A stretch of 53,779 bases of DNA from Thiotrichaceae bacterium. GTDB lineage: Bacteria > Pseudomonadota > Gammaproteobacteria > Thiotrichales > Thiotrichaceae. Under the pieces are notes generated by a model that did no database searches, was not told the DNA's origin, and saw nothing but the letters and a program-made list of their open reading frames with translations. Positions 8,207-16,701 of this stretch are shown one piece after another. The translations under genes were made by a program, and so were the position numbers. The stretch covers positions 1-53,779 of the forward strand of contig JALWMR010000099.1 of assembly GCA_027083815.1 (NCBI GenBank). Reading direction: 5' to 3'. Positions within the stretch are counted from its first letter, which is position 1; the number at the start of each line of letters is the position of its first letter.

Positions 8207-9405
8207 CAGGAACTTTTACTCTCAACATAAGAATATTTTTGGGAGTGAATGGCAATCATGGTGAAGGCAAACCAGACAAACTTATCTAAATGTGTATGTG
8301 TGGTTAACTGACTTACGAGAAGAACCATTAGCAGTGTAAACAAAAATGCTTTCTCATCTATGGGTGTGTGAAGCAAATAATACAATAATGAAATAATAAT
8401 GAGTAAATAAAGGCTTAAACCTATAATTCCATCCTCAGTCAAAAGCTGGATAAAAACATTGTGTGCTCCTCTGTAATTGACATGCTCTTTGCTTAGAACA
8501 AAGCCAAGACCACCAAGGCCTGAACCGATAATAGGAGACTTTTCCCATTCTTTTAGTGATCCACGCCAAATAGAAGTTCTGCTATTTAAAGTACCTGAAG
8601 AAATAGACTGCCCTGCTGAAAAAATACGGTCAATTGATGCCTTGGGTGCAAGTGTAAAAATAGCTATCACAGAAACAACCATTACAAATGCAATAGAGGA
8701 TTTAACTAAAAATGATGCACTGCGGTGTGTAAAAACCCAATATAAAATACCTATCAATCCTACAATTGAACCTGTTCTGGTTCCGGTGAGAAAAATAGCA
8801 TAGAAGATAAGCGGAATGGCTAATAAGTTAATTAGTCGAATGACTTTATTGGTCTGCTTAAAAGCCAGGTATGCAGCCATTGGCAATGATACTGCTAGTA
8901 TTATAGATAAAGTGTCTGTTTCAATATTGTTGATCCCATAGCGACCATAGTAGTTAGTCTCAATGCCGTGGATAAAATTATTAATAATAATCAATGCTCC
9001 TGTAATATTGCCAAATACGTAAGCTTGGTATGATTTTATTATTAATGCTTTATTATCTATCACTAAGCTAAACAGGAAACACAATAGAATTAGCTGCACA
9101 GCTGTACTAGCAACACCTTTTGCCCACTCTAAATCCGGTGTCCATAACATGCTAAGGAGCAACCAGGCGATATATAAAATAATAAAAAAATGATAATAAG
9201 TGTAATTACGATGTGTTCCACTTGTTAAAAACTGAATTATTACTATTCCGAAACATAATGTTGCAACAACTCGTGGTGTGCCATCCCACAAGCCATCCCC
9301 CCAAGGTAGAAGAAATATTAGTAGAAGCGTTAGATATTGCGTTGCTTTTTTAATAAGGTCGGGTTGTTCATATTCACAATTGAATTGTAAGGGTGTGTTA
9401 TTCAT
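8206..9405 (-). CDS. O-antigen ligase/polymerase family membrane protein
   Basis: A 399-residue membrane protein with about ten or more hydrophobic segments and a large periplasmic-type loop near residues 260-310. The stretch SRTSIWRGSLKEW, then GSGLGG, and YRGAHNVFIQLLTEDGIIGL, is the Wzy_C (O-antigen ligase/polymerase) signature; the Arg and His are probably catalytic. It either polymerises repeat units or ligates glycan to a lipid or protein acceptor. These cannot be told apart from sequence. It overlaps the acyltransferase stop by eight bases (ATGAATAA) and the flippase start by one base, so all three are cotranscribed. Confidence 0.87.
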   Translation of the reverse strand: MNNTPLQFNCEYEQPDLIKKATQYLTLLLIFLLPWGDGLWDGTPRVVATLCFGIVIIQFLTSGTHRNYTYYHFFIILYIAWLLLSMLWTPDLEWAKGVASTAVQLILLCFLFSLVIDNKALIIKSYQAYVFGNITGALIIINNFIHGIETNYYGRYGINNIETDTLSIILAVSLPMAAYLAFKQTNKVIRLINLLAIPLIFYAIFLTGTRTGSIVGLIGILYWVFTHRSASFLVKSSIAFVMVVSVIAIFTLAPKASIDRIFSAGQSISSGTLNSRTSIWRGSLKEWEKSPIIGSGLGGLGFVLSKEHVNYRGAHNVFIQLLTEDGIIGLSLYLLIIISLLYYLLHTPIDEKAFLFTLLMVLLVSQLTTHTHLDKFVWFAFTMIAIHSQKYSYVESKSS

Positions 9406-10567
9406 TAAGTTTTAGCTTTTTGGGAGTTATAGTGTGAGTATGTTCTAGGTATTTAAACAGGGCTACTCCTTTCTTTTCGATGTAACGATAGGTGAAAGAG
9501 GCTGTATAAATTAAAATTACCAGATAGATTAATGTTAATAAGTCCATAAAATACTTGTTGTAAATAAAATATATGGGTACATCAATAGGGTTTTCTGGGG
9601 AATCTTTAGGTATGTACATCTTAAAATTGGTCTTTTCTTCTAAGATGAAAATACTTCGACTCATTAAAAGTAAAATAAATGCATGCATCATATAAATTGA
9701 ATAAGAGTATTTACCAAGCTTTTGAATGAAAGATGTTTTTAAAAGCCTGGAAATTATTCCTTTTTCATTAGCAAAAATAAAAATCATTAGTGCAAAAAGT
9801 ACTGGAGATAGAAGAGAGTATTTTGTATTAGCTAAAAGAGCAATAAAAGTAAATACCAGAGTAACTATAGATAGCTCTATCAGTGTGGGATAAACAATGC
9901 AAAAATTTTTGTGTTTAAAGTAATTATATACATTAAAGGTCAGCACACCCGCAAAGAATCCCGCGATACATCGAAAAATTCCATAATTGTAGGTGGCATT
10001 AGCAAAATTGTGAGGAAATAAATATATAATTATTAGGCTGATAATAATTAAAGCCAGCTTTGCTAGGTAATTTGTCTTAAACAAGAGCGTCATTAATACA
10101 AAAACCAGATAGGTATAAAACTCAACACTGATGCTCCAACTGGGATAGTTCCAGGTGAACGAGTCATGAAGCCCTAGTGACTGAACAAGAAAAAAATTAC
10201 TGAAAAAACTGGGTATTGAGTATTCATTGGTGAAAGGCGCATTTGCATTTGACCAGTCACTCCCTGAGCTCATGATAAAAAGCTTGGTCATTTCTAAACC
10301 TAAAAATAATAAGAGCACAAAAACATGGAGTGGCCATAAACGACCGATTCTACGCCAGATAAATTGCCTAATCTCTAATCCGGAATGAAGCCTGTCTAAG
10401 TAGGCATAAGAAATTACAAAACCACTGAGTACAAAGAAAAAATCAACAAATAAAAAACTATTTCTTATAAATGATAGTTCATGAAAATGATTTAAAAACT
10501 GCAAATGATAGACAGCAACAAGCAGTGCTGCTAAACCTCTCCATCCATCTAGTGCTTTAAATCTCAT
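9398..10567 (-). CDS. Acyltransferase family 3 (OafA/YrhL-like)
   Basis: A 389-residue integral membrane protein that begins RFKALDGWRGLAALLVAVYH, the start typical of acyltransferase-3 proteins, with the His of VYH as the likely catalytic residue. Further typical parts are FFVLSGFVISYAY and RRIGRLWPLHVF with its conserved arginines. About ten membrane segments follow. Such enzymes O-acetylate or otherwise acylate surface sugars. The gene opens the leftward polysaccharide set and faces away from the Wzc-like gene across a 346-base gap. The AT content is high compared with the housekeeping genes nearby, as often seen in surface-polysaccharide loci. Confidence 0.88.
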   Translation of the reverse strand: MRFKALDGWRGLAALLVAVYHLQFLNHFHELSFIRNSFLFVDFFFVLSGFVISYAYLDRLHSGLEIRQFIWRRIGRLWPLHVFVLLLFLGLEMTKLFIMSSGSDWSNANAPFTNEYSIPSFFSNFFLVQSLGLHDSFTWNYPSWSISVEFYTYLVFVLMTLLFKTNYLAKLALIIISLIIIYLFPHNFANATYNYGIFRCIAGFFAGVLTFNVYNYFKHKNFCIVYPTLIELSIVTLVFTFIALLANTKYSLLSPVLFALMIFIFANEKGIISRLLKTSFIQKLGKYSYSIYMMHAFILLLMSRSIFILEEKTNFKMYIPKDSPENPIDVPIYFIYNKYFMDLLTLIYLVILIYTASFTYRYIEKKGVALFKYLEHTHTITPKKLKLNE

Positions 10568-10696
10568 TGCTATTAACCTGAATCAGTGTGTAATTTTATT
10601 TTTGAATATAATCAGGTAGTAGATGATAGAGTACTTTAATAATTGGGTAAACTTTATACAGATAAGCTGACAAGAATTACTGAGGGTTGGGAACTT

Positions 10697-10774
10697 AAAG
10701 GGCTAGCAATAATAAACTCAAGGAGTAAATCAACCACTTGTCTTATAATTGCACTCGTATAGTACTAGCCCTTT
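10697..10774. promoter_or_regulatory. Inverted repeat AAAGGGCTAG/CTAGCCCTTT in the divergent polysaccharide promoter region
   Basis: Perfect ten-base arms at 10697-10706 and 10765-10774 are separated by 58 bases holding TATAAT (10743-10748) and TATAGT (10757-10762). The pair sits in the middle of the 346-base gap (10568-10913) between the leftward acyltransferase gene and the rightward Wzc-like gene. This placement suggests paired operators around a promoter, but no regulator gene is adjacent. I saw no other gene or RNA in this gap. Confidence 0.4.
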
Positions 10775-10913
10775 GCTAAAAATTTAAGCACAGTAGATAA
10801 TAATAAAGATAGCGGTATCTGGGCAATAAGATACTTCAGGTTAATGTCTTTCCTGCAACGATATTAAATCGGATGCTATCTAATAAAAATAGTTAAATAA
10901 GGTGCTTTAATAA

Positions 10914-13178
10914 ATGTCAGTTTTAATTAAAAAAAATAATGGTAACCTGCAACATTATGACTCTAATTCTGGTCTTGTCGTTCCTGCACAGACAAATCAG
11001 GCGTTTACACAGGATGTTTCAGTTAGAAAAGAGTTAAAACTGCATGATATTATAGAAATTATTAAACGCCGCAAACTTGCAATACTATTACCATTATTGC
11101 TGACCTTAGCGCTGGCGGTCTTGTATACCTTGTCTACGCCCGCTTCTTATCGTTCTAACGCCACGATACAGATAGAAAGAGAGGGTGTTCAAATTGTGGA
11201 TTTTGGTAGCACCAGTAAACCCGCAGATGCATTTGGTTCTGATAAAGACCCCTTTTTCAGGACTCGCTATGAGATGCTAAAAAGCCGTGTTTTATCACAA
11301 AAAGTAATAAATGATTTAAATTTAAAAGAGAGCCTGTCTTCTCCTGAAAAGAAGCCAGGCTTATCTCTTTCTACCCTATTAAATTACTTTGGGGCAGCAA
11401 AGAAAAGCAAAACCCCTCCTAGAATTGATTATAATGAAATCTTTCAAAAAAATCTGTTGATAAAACCTATAAACGGTACACATCTTGTCCAGATTATTTA
11501 CGAAGCGCCAACAGCAAAACTAGCTAAAGATGTTGTTTCATCGTTAATTAACAATTTTATAAAACTACAAATAGAGACGAAAAGTGAGACGGGAGAGTAT
11601 GCTAAAAACTTCTTGAAAAAACAGTTGGCTGAAGCGCGTACTCGTCTAAGAAGCTCAGAAGAAGCATTGGTGAAATATGCTAATGAAAAAGGTATCTTGG
11701 GGGTTGATGAAAAGCAAACCCGCCATGTGAAAAAACTTGAAAATCTTGATTCTGCTCTTGTTCAGGCTGAAATAAGAAGAATTGAAGCTGAAAGTTTATA
11801 CCAGCAAATGAAGCGTGCTGGTAGTGTTGCAACGGTTTTAACAAACCCGGTTATTTCAAACCTAAAGGCTAGCCTGGTTAAGCTTGAGGGTGATTACCAG
11901 GAAATGCTTAAAACCTTTAAACCAAACTATCCAGATATGGTGAGGCTAAAACAGCAAATCAACAACCTTCGCAGTAAGCTAAATAAAGAAATGGTTAATA
12001 TTCAGCGATCTATGGAAGCGGACTATCTGGCTGCAAAGCGACAAGAGAATAAAATAAGAAATGAATTAGGCCAATTTAATCATAAAATGCAAAACCTCCA
12101 GGATAGCAGTGTTGACTATAATACGCTTAAACGAGAAGTTGATAGTAATGGAAAACTCTACAATAACTTACTTCAGCGTCTAGAAGAGGTCAATGTAGCC
12201 TCTGCAGCTACAACCAGTAATATCAGTATTTTAGAGCCTGCTGTAGAACCGATTAGTCGTTATCGACCCAAGCCCAAAATCAATATTTTATTAGGCCTTT
12301 TCTCCGGTTTATTATTAGGCTTGGGTTTTGCTTTTTTACGTGAAGCATTAGATCAATCCATTAAGGATCCTGAAGACCTTGAGAGAATGACGGGTTTGCC
12401 TGTGTTAGGATCGGTTCCGAGGGTTAGAAAATCTGCACTAAAGAAAAACCTGGCATTGTTGTCCGCAAAAGAGCCACAAAATCCAGCTGCAGAAGCTTAT
12501 AGAATCCTGGCAACCAATTTACGTTTTATGTCTGGCCCGGAAGATGAGCGAGTGTTATTGATAACCAGTGCCCAACCTCAGGAGGGTAAAAGCGTCACTG
12601 CTTCAAACCTGGCCTGCTCCTATGCACAAATGGGGTTAAAGGTATTATTGGTTGATGCTGATATTCGAAAGGCCTCTTTGCATAAAAAACTTAATATCAG
12701 TAATAAGCTTGGATTAAGTAATTACCTTAAAGGAGAAGTCGATCTCGTTGGTATTACACAACCGGTCAAAGAGGTTCCGGGTTTGTATGCTATTACAGCC
12801 GGAGACTATGAGGCAGACCCCGTGAGCTTATTAAGTCACGAGCGTATGTCATATTTAACCACACAAGGAGCTTCTATCTTTGATTTTGTTATTATTGATT
12901 CTCCGCCGGTTCTTGGTTTTGCAGATTCATTGGTATTGTCTTCATTAGCATCTGCTACACTGGTTGTTACGCAAGAAGAAACGTTGAATGCTCGCACCGT
13001 TCAACGGGTCTTAAAGCAGTTGAGTCGTGTCAAAAATAATGTTATTGGCTTTTTATTGGTTAATGTAAGAAAAACCAATGCCGAGACAAAATTATACTCA
13101 AAGTACCATAAGAAAAGAGCCAGACAAGCCTTATTGGCACATGATTCGGCATCTAAAAAAGAAGTAAAATACGCTTAG
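10914..13178 (+). CDS. Polysaccharide co-polymerase/tyrosine autokinase (Wzc/ExoP-like)
   Basis: A 754-residue fusion of a Wzz-type chain-length determinant and a bacterial tyrosine kinase. A first membrane segment lies near residues 55-75 (LAILLPLLLTLALAVLYTL). A long coiled-coil periplasmic region follows. A second membrane segment (INILLGLFSGLLLGLGFAF) is preceded by the proline-rich EPISRYRPKPK typical of the family. The cytoplasmic kinase shows Walker A (SAQPQEGKS), Walker A' (VLLVDADIRK) and Walker B (FVIIDSPPVL). The C-terminal tail has only a few tyrosines (KLYSKYHKK and VKYA) rather than a dense cluster. It controls export and chain length of the polysaccharide handled by the divergent flippase/ligase set. 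No Wza-type outer-membrane exporter or phosphatase is adjacent. Confidence 0.92.
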   Translation: MSVLIKKNNGNLQHYDSNSGLVVPAQTNQAFTQDVSVRKELKLHDIIEIIKRRKLAILLPLLLTLALAVLYTLSTPASYRSNATIQIEREGVQIVDFGSTSKPADAFGSDKDPFFRTRYEMLKSRVLSQKVINDLNLKESLSSPEKKPGLSLSTLLNYFGAAKKSKTPPRIDYNEIFQKNLLIKPINGTHLVQIIYEAPTAKLAKDVVSSLINNFIKLQIETKSETGEYAKNFLKKQLAEARTRLRSSEEALVKYANEKGILGVDEKQTRHVKKLENLDSALVQAEIRRIEAESLYQQMKRAGSVATVLTNPVISNLKASLVKLEGDYQEMLKTFKPNYPDMVRLKQQINNLRSKLNKEMVNIQRSMEADYLAAKRQENKIRNELGQFNHKMQNLQDSSVDYNTLKREVDSNGKLYNNLLQRLEEVNVASAATTSNISILEPAVEPISRYRPKPKINILLGLFSGLLLGLGFAFLREALDQSIKDPEDLERMTGLPVLGSVPRVRKSALKKNLALLSAKEPQNPAAEAYRILATNLRFMSGPEDERVLLITSAQPQEGKSVTASNLACSYAQMGLKVLLVDADIRKASLHKKLNISNKLGLSNYLKGEVDLVGITQPVKEVPGLYAITAGDYEADPVSLLSHERMSYLTTQGASIFDFVIIDSPPVLGFADSLVLSSLASATLVVTQEETLNARTVQRVLKQLSRVKNNVIGFLLVNVRKTNAETKLYSKYHKKRARQALLAHDSASKKEVKYA

Positions 13179-13191
13179 CAATTATTTAGGG

Positions 13192-13212
13192 AGCCTCTAT
13201 TTATAGAGGTTT
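13192..13212 (+). terminator. Weak hairpin after the Wzc-like gene
   Basis: CCTCTA and TAGAGG pair across a TTTA loop, extended by one wobble and one A-T pair, and are followed by only three Ts. Position right after the stop codon favours termination; the short T-run argues for a weak one. Confidence 0.4.
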
Positions 13213-13302
13213 CCGGTAAGTATCTTAATTAGTTCTTGCTGTTAGATATAAAGATTTACTATTATGGTGTCACTCAGGTCATTATTTTTATAAATCTTAA
13301 GC

Positions 13303-13854
13303 ATGTCAATCTTAAAGCCAGTTGTAAAAACTTCCCTCTTGGCCGCACTATTTTTTTTAGTTGTTGTTTCCCTGGGTATTAAGTATCACTGGGTTGAAAA
13401 AATGCGTCCCAGTGAACAACAAAAAGAAATACCCATTCCTGTAGCTAAAGAAGCAAACCAGTCAGTCCTGGCTGTGGATGATACTGACCCCGTTAAGGGT
13501 AAGGAGAATGAATTCGAACCTGAGATGATTACGGATGTTGATTATGCTGATGTCGTTGCGAATATGGATAAAACTCAAATACTGGAAGCATGTACAGAAC
13601 TTTATACTCAAACAGAGCATGACCCTGTCTTAAAAGAGTTAGCCATTGGTGATTGTGTCGTTAGTAATTATTCTGAATCAGAAGATGGGGGAATAACGCG
13701 CTCAAAGAACAATCGTCAAGTTCAGACATTAAGAAAAAACGCGACCCTGGCTTGCTGGAAAGAGCTTCAACTGGGCGGCTCAGAATTTTCCCAACTCGAA
13801 CAACAATTACTGATTGGCGTGTGTGTGGCAAATCGTCTTAGCCTTGAAAAGTAA
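13303..13854 (+). CDS. Hypothetical membrane-anchored protein
   Basis: A 183-residue protein I do not recognise. Residues 9-27 (KTSLLAALFFLVVVSLGIK) form a single membrane anchor or uncleaved signal. Then comes an acidic, low-complexity linker and a C-terminal region of about 100 residues with five cysteines (in LEACTELY, GDCVVS, ATLACW and GVCVANRL). The cysteines suggest a disulfide-stabilised periplasmic fold. It follows the Wzc-like gene by 124 bases in the same direction and may belong to the same surface programme, but nothing in the sequence shows a function. Confidence 0.65.
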   Translation: MSILKPVVKTSLLAALFFLVVVSLGIKYHWVEKMRPSEQQKEIPIPVAKEANQSVLAVDDTDPVKGKENEFEPEMITDVDYADVVANMDKTQILEACTELYTQTEHDPVLKELAIGDCVVSNYSESEDGGITRSKNNRQVQTLRKNATLACWKELQLGGSEFSQLEQQLLIGVCVANRLSLEK

Positions 13855-13879
13855 CCGCTGAATCAGATTCTTTAAGGTT

Positions 13880-14377
13880 TTATTCTTGAAGATGCAAACC
13901 ATAGTAGAGATGATCAAAGGACTCATTGTTAAATTCTACAATATTGGATAAACGGCCCCATTCCTTAAAGTTGTATTTATTCAAAATTCCTATACTGCCC
14001 TGGTTATTGCCAATTAATATGGCAACCAATGTTTTTATTTTCAGGCTTGGGCAAAGGCTCAGTGCCTTATTGATTAACTGTGAGGCAACGCCTTTACGAT
14101 GGTGTTCAAAATGAATGAAATAGCTGATTTCTGCTGTATGGCGTAAGGCTTCGCGTCCAAACCGATAAGGGCTAAGTGTTAAATAGCCAAGGACTGTGCT
14201 TCCTTCTTTTGCCACAAGTAAAGGGTATCTTTTTGAAGTATGCTCAGCAAACCAATTCTTTCTTTGTTCGATAGTGAAAGTCCGGGTATCCGCTGTACAG
14301 TGTGCTTTTATCGCCTGATTGTAGATTGTTACGATTTGTGGCAAATCTTTTTCTGTCGCGGTAACAATGTCGATCAT
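13880..14377 (-). CDS. GNAT-family N-acetyltransferase
   Basis: A 165-residue acetyltransferase. The N-terminus (IVTATEKDLPQIVTIYNQAI) resembles phosphinothricin acetyltransferase relatives. The acetyl-CoA-binding motif A region is HHRKGVASQLINKAL, and the downstream block with IGNNQGSIGILNKYNF is also typical. Substrate is unknown. Its ATG overlaps the stop of the DUF1015 gene by four bases (14374-14377), so the two are cotranscribed leftward. A second GNAT of the same kind, now broken, lies at 51464-52214. Confidence 0.85.
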   Translation of the reverse strand: MIDIVTATEKDLPQIVTIYNQAIKAHCTADTRTFTIEQRKNWFAEHTSKRYPLLVAKEGSTVLGYLTLSPYRFGREALRHTAEISYFIHFEHHRKGVASQLINKALSLCPSLKIKTLVAILIGNNQGSIGILNKYNFKEWGRLSNIVEFNNESFDHLYYGLHLQE

Positions 14378-15714
14378 TTTATTTTTCTTGCTTCCAGATA
14401 AAAGCGTTTTTCATCAGCTTCACCCATAGAAAAAGTTTTACGTGGCAAAACACCATCAAAAATAATGGTTTTAAACAAAGTATCTTTAGAAATAGGTGGG
14501 AAGAAGAATCCCATATTACCTTCTTTACCACCTAATTCATTGATAACCTCTTCGCCGTGGATAAAATCAACTTTGCCGCCTACCTGATCCAGATAATCAT
14601 TTAAAAAAGATTCCAGAGTGGCTAATTCCAGGGTAAGGGCGGGCTTATCTATTTGTATAAATCCATAACCTTGTTCATCAATAAAAGGCACAATATGCGT
14701 ATTATCGGCTTTTGCTGCATTTGCTTGGATTTTCATTTCAGCTTCATTATTACAACGGTGAATCTGGCAGTCTTCACCAAAATGTGCTTGTAAATCTTTG
14801 AGTAGCTGCTCAGAATTAACCTCAAATACCAGCCGGTGAATGGGTTCGAATTCAAGGCCTTCATCATGAATATTGACCAGCTCGACCAGGGCATAACGTG
14901 CCTTATCGTTCATCACGCTGTTGACATCATTCGCATCAGCCTTGATTTTTTCCCAAATGGCTTTAGCGGTGGCTAATGAGTGGTTGCCATCGCCCATTGC
15001 ATATAGCAGTACATCGTTATGCTTATCATCAGTGATATTATACTTTTCTTTGAAAAGTTCTGGCTCAGTTAGATTTTCGAGAGCCTTTGCAACCTGCTGA
15101 ATAAGCTCCGGCTTATCAATTGCATAGCCTTTGATATGACCACTATTCATCATTAGTTCAAAATCGTAAATCTTTTCAGGATTCTGTTCGAAAAGTGGTT
15201 CTATAACAGTACGCTGTGGGTCATCAATTAAAACCATGATATGTGGCAGTTCGATCGCAGCATCCTGTCGTACTTTAACACGCGGGGGAAGGCGGTCAAC
15301 AATGGTTCCTTCGGTTGCCCGGATAAGTGTTTGCGAACCTTTATTAAAGTCGTACTGTTCAAGGTCTATCGCAACAACCAGTCCTTTCCTGGATGGGGCT
15401 TGCGATGTTTTTCTGTCAACCAGCACAAAGCCCTTTTGAGGCATACTTTCCAGAACACCTTCATCCAGGTATTCCTGCATGGTACGGTTGATGTTTTCGA
15501 TGCGTTGATCACCGTCACTGTCTTCCAGATATACTTCTGGAAAGGTTACCTTTAACGTGGAGGGTGCTTCACCGACAAAATCTGCCACTGCGTTCCAGTA
15601 TTCCGGTTGCGAGGTATATTGATCGCAGGCGACAACGGCCCACTTTTGTAGATCTACATCCTTAGCGGGTAGAAGAATTTCTGGAACTTGAAGACCAATT
15701 TTATCAAAATTCAT
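14374..15714 (-). CDS. DUF1015 family protein
   Basis: A 446-residue soluble protein with the features of the DUF1015 family: an N-terminal block with KWAVVACDQYTSQPEYW, a central YAMGDGNHSLATAKAIW motif and a C-terminal GKEGNMGFFFPP block. The function of the family is not known to me. The DGNHS motif could be a metal or phosphate site. The downstream GNAT gene overlaps its stop by four bases. The start codon region overlaps, on the opposite strand, the upstream end of the Rossmann-fold gene, so the two promoters face away from each other. Confidence 0.85.
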   Translation of the reverse strand: MNFDKIGLQVPEILLPAKDVDLQKWAVVACDQYTSQPEYWNAVADFVGEAPSTLKVTFPEVYLEDSDGDQRIENINRTMQEYLDEGVLESMPQKGFVLVDRKTSQAPSRKGLVVAIDLEQYDFNKGSQTLIRATEGTIVDRLPPRVKVRQDAAIELPHIMVLIDDPQRTVIEPLFEQNPEKIYDFELMMNSGHIKGYAIDKPELIQQVAKALENLTEPELFKEKYNITDDKHNDVLLYAMGDGNHSLATAKAIWEKIKADANDVNSVMNDKARYALVELVNIHDEGLEFEPIHRLVFEVNSEQLLKDLQAHFGEDCQIHRCNNEAEMKIQANAAKADNTHIVPFIDEQGYGFIQIDKPALTLELATLESFLNDYLDQVGGKVDFIHGEEVINELGGKEGNMGFFFPPISKDTLFKTIIFDGVLPRKTFSMGEADEKRFYLEARKIK

Positions 15715-15760
15715 GGTATGTTTAATGGTTAAAGTAAAATTGAATTATACGGTATTTACT

Positions 15761-16528
15761 ATGCAAAATGCACTAAATGGATCAATTGTTGTTATAGGAA
15801 TTGGTGAGATCGGATCAGTGATCGCTCGTGCCTTTTTACGAACGGGTCGCCCTGTTATACCCGTTACTCGTGACATGGATGTTCAAGAAAAGGCGAAACA
15901 GCTTGAAGCGCCCGAAGCGGTTGTAGTAGCCGTTGGGGAAACTTCACTAGAGCCAATTCTGGAAGCAATGCCCGAGGTCTGGAAGGATCGACTGATTTTA
16001 ATACAAAATGAGCTGTTACCAAATGATTGGCAAAAGTATCAACTTGACCCGACAGTTATTTCCGTCTGGTTTGAAAAGAAAAAAGGGCAAGACGTTAAAG
16101 TCGTCGTGCCATCGCCGATTTATGGTAAACACGCCAAAATACTCGGTAAGGCCTTACAAGAGCTGGACATTCCAACAACCATACTGGATACGCCCGATCA
16201 ACTGGAATTTGAACTGGTCAGAAAAAACCTTTACATACTGGTCACCAATCTGGCTGGCTTGAAAGTAGGGGGCACCGTCAGTGAATTATGGAACAAGCAT
16301 CGTGATCTGGCACAAGCCGTTTTTGATGATGTGTTGAGTATTCAAGAATACCTTGTTGGGAAATCACTGGATAAAGCGTCATTGAAAGCCGCCATGTTAA
16401 CAGCATTTGAAGGTGATCCTGACCATCAATGCATGGGGCGAAGTGCACCGGCACGTTTGAAAAGGGCGCTTGAAATAGCTGATAAAGCCGGCCTTGAAGT
16501 GCCAGCCTTGCGTTCAATTCAAGCATAA
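15761..16528 (+). CDS. Putative NAD(P)-binding Rossmann protein (ketopantoate-reductase-like)
   Basis: A 255-residue protein with a dinucleotide-binding N-terminus, VVIGIGEIGSVIARAFLRTG, giving GxGxxG, followed by an acidic/charged turn (VTRDMD). The helical C-terminal half contains KNLYILVTNLAGLKVGGTV and AMLTAFEGDPDHQCMGR, reminiscent of the helical domain of 6-phosphogluconate/ketopantoate reductase folds. I cannot name a substrate. I start at the ATG at 15761 (MQNALN); an ATG at 15713 is in frame but lies inside the opposite gene's start. The gene ends ten bases before dispersed repeat copy 3, and xerD follows. Confidence 0.6.
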   Translation: MQNALNGSIVVIGIGEIGSVIARAFLRTGRPVIPVTRDMDVQEKAKQLEAPEAVVVAVGETSLEPILEAMPEVWKDRLILIQNELLPNDWQKYQLDPTVISVWFEKKKGQDVKVVVPSPIYGKHAKILGKALQELDIPTTILDTPDQLEFELVRKNLYILVTNLAGLKVGGTVSELWNKHRDLAQAVFDDVLSIQEYLVGKSLDKASLKAAMLTAFEGDPDHQCMGRSAPARLKRALEIADKAGLEVPALRSIQA

Positions 16529-16537
16529 GCCTTATAT

Positions 16538-16701
16538 ATGGAGAAAAAGGCAAGTCGAGTGGAAGGCGAGACAATGTCAGAGCATAGCGTCGACTACCAG
16601 CAGGGTGGCTTGAGCCGAGCAAAGCCAGACAACAGCCCTGCTGACCCGAAGGGTGAGGCACAGCCGGACAAAAGCCGTAAAAAGGGGGGGGGTGTACTTT
16701 T
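16538..16701 (+). repeat. Dispersed G-run/TGTAC repeat, copy 3 (long form)
   Basis: Begins ATGGAGAAAAAGGCAAG, runs through the GC-rich middle (GGCGAGACAATGTCAGAGC is shared with copy 7), has extra sequence near 16607-16670, and ends AAAAAG, a nine-base G tract (16684-16692), then TGTACTTTTA. It is the longest copy (about 164 bases). It lies inside the xerD reading frame and contains the probable xerD ribosome-binding site and start codon. Confidence 0.9.

Noticed and set aside
13303-13854. Possible outer-membrane polysaccharide exporter (Wza) next to the Wzc-like gene
   Set aside because: The protein is too small, has a membrane anchor instead of a lipobox, and shows no export-domain motif.
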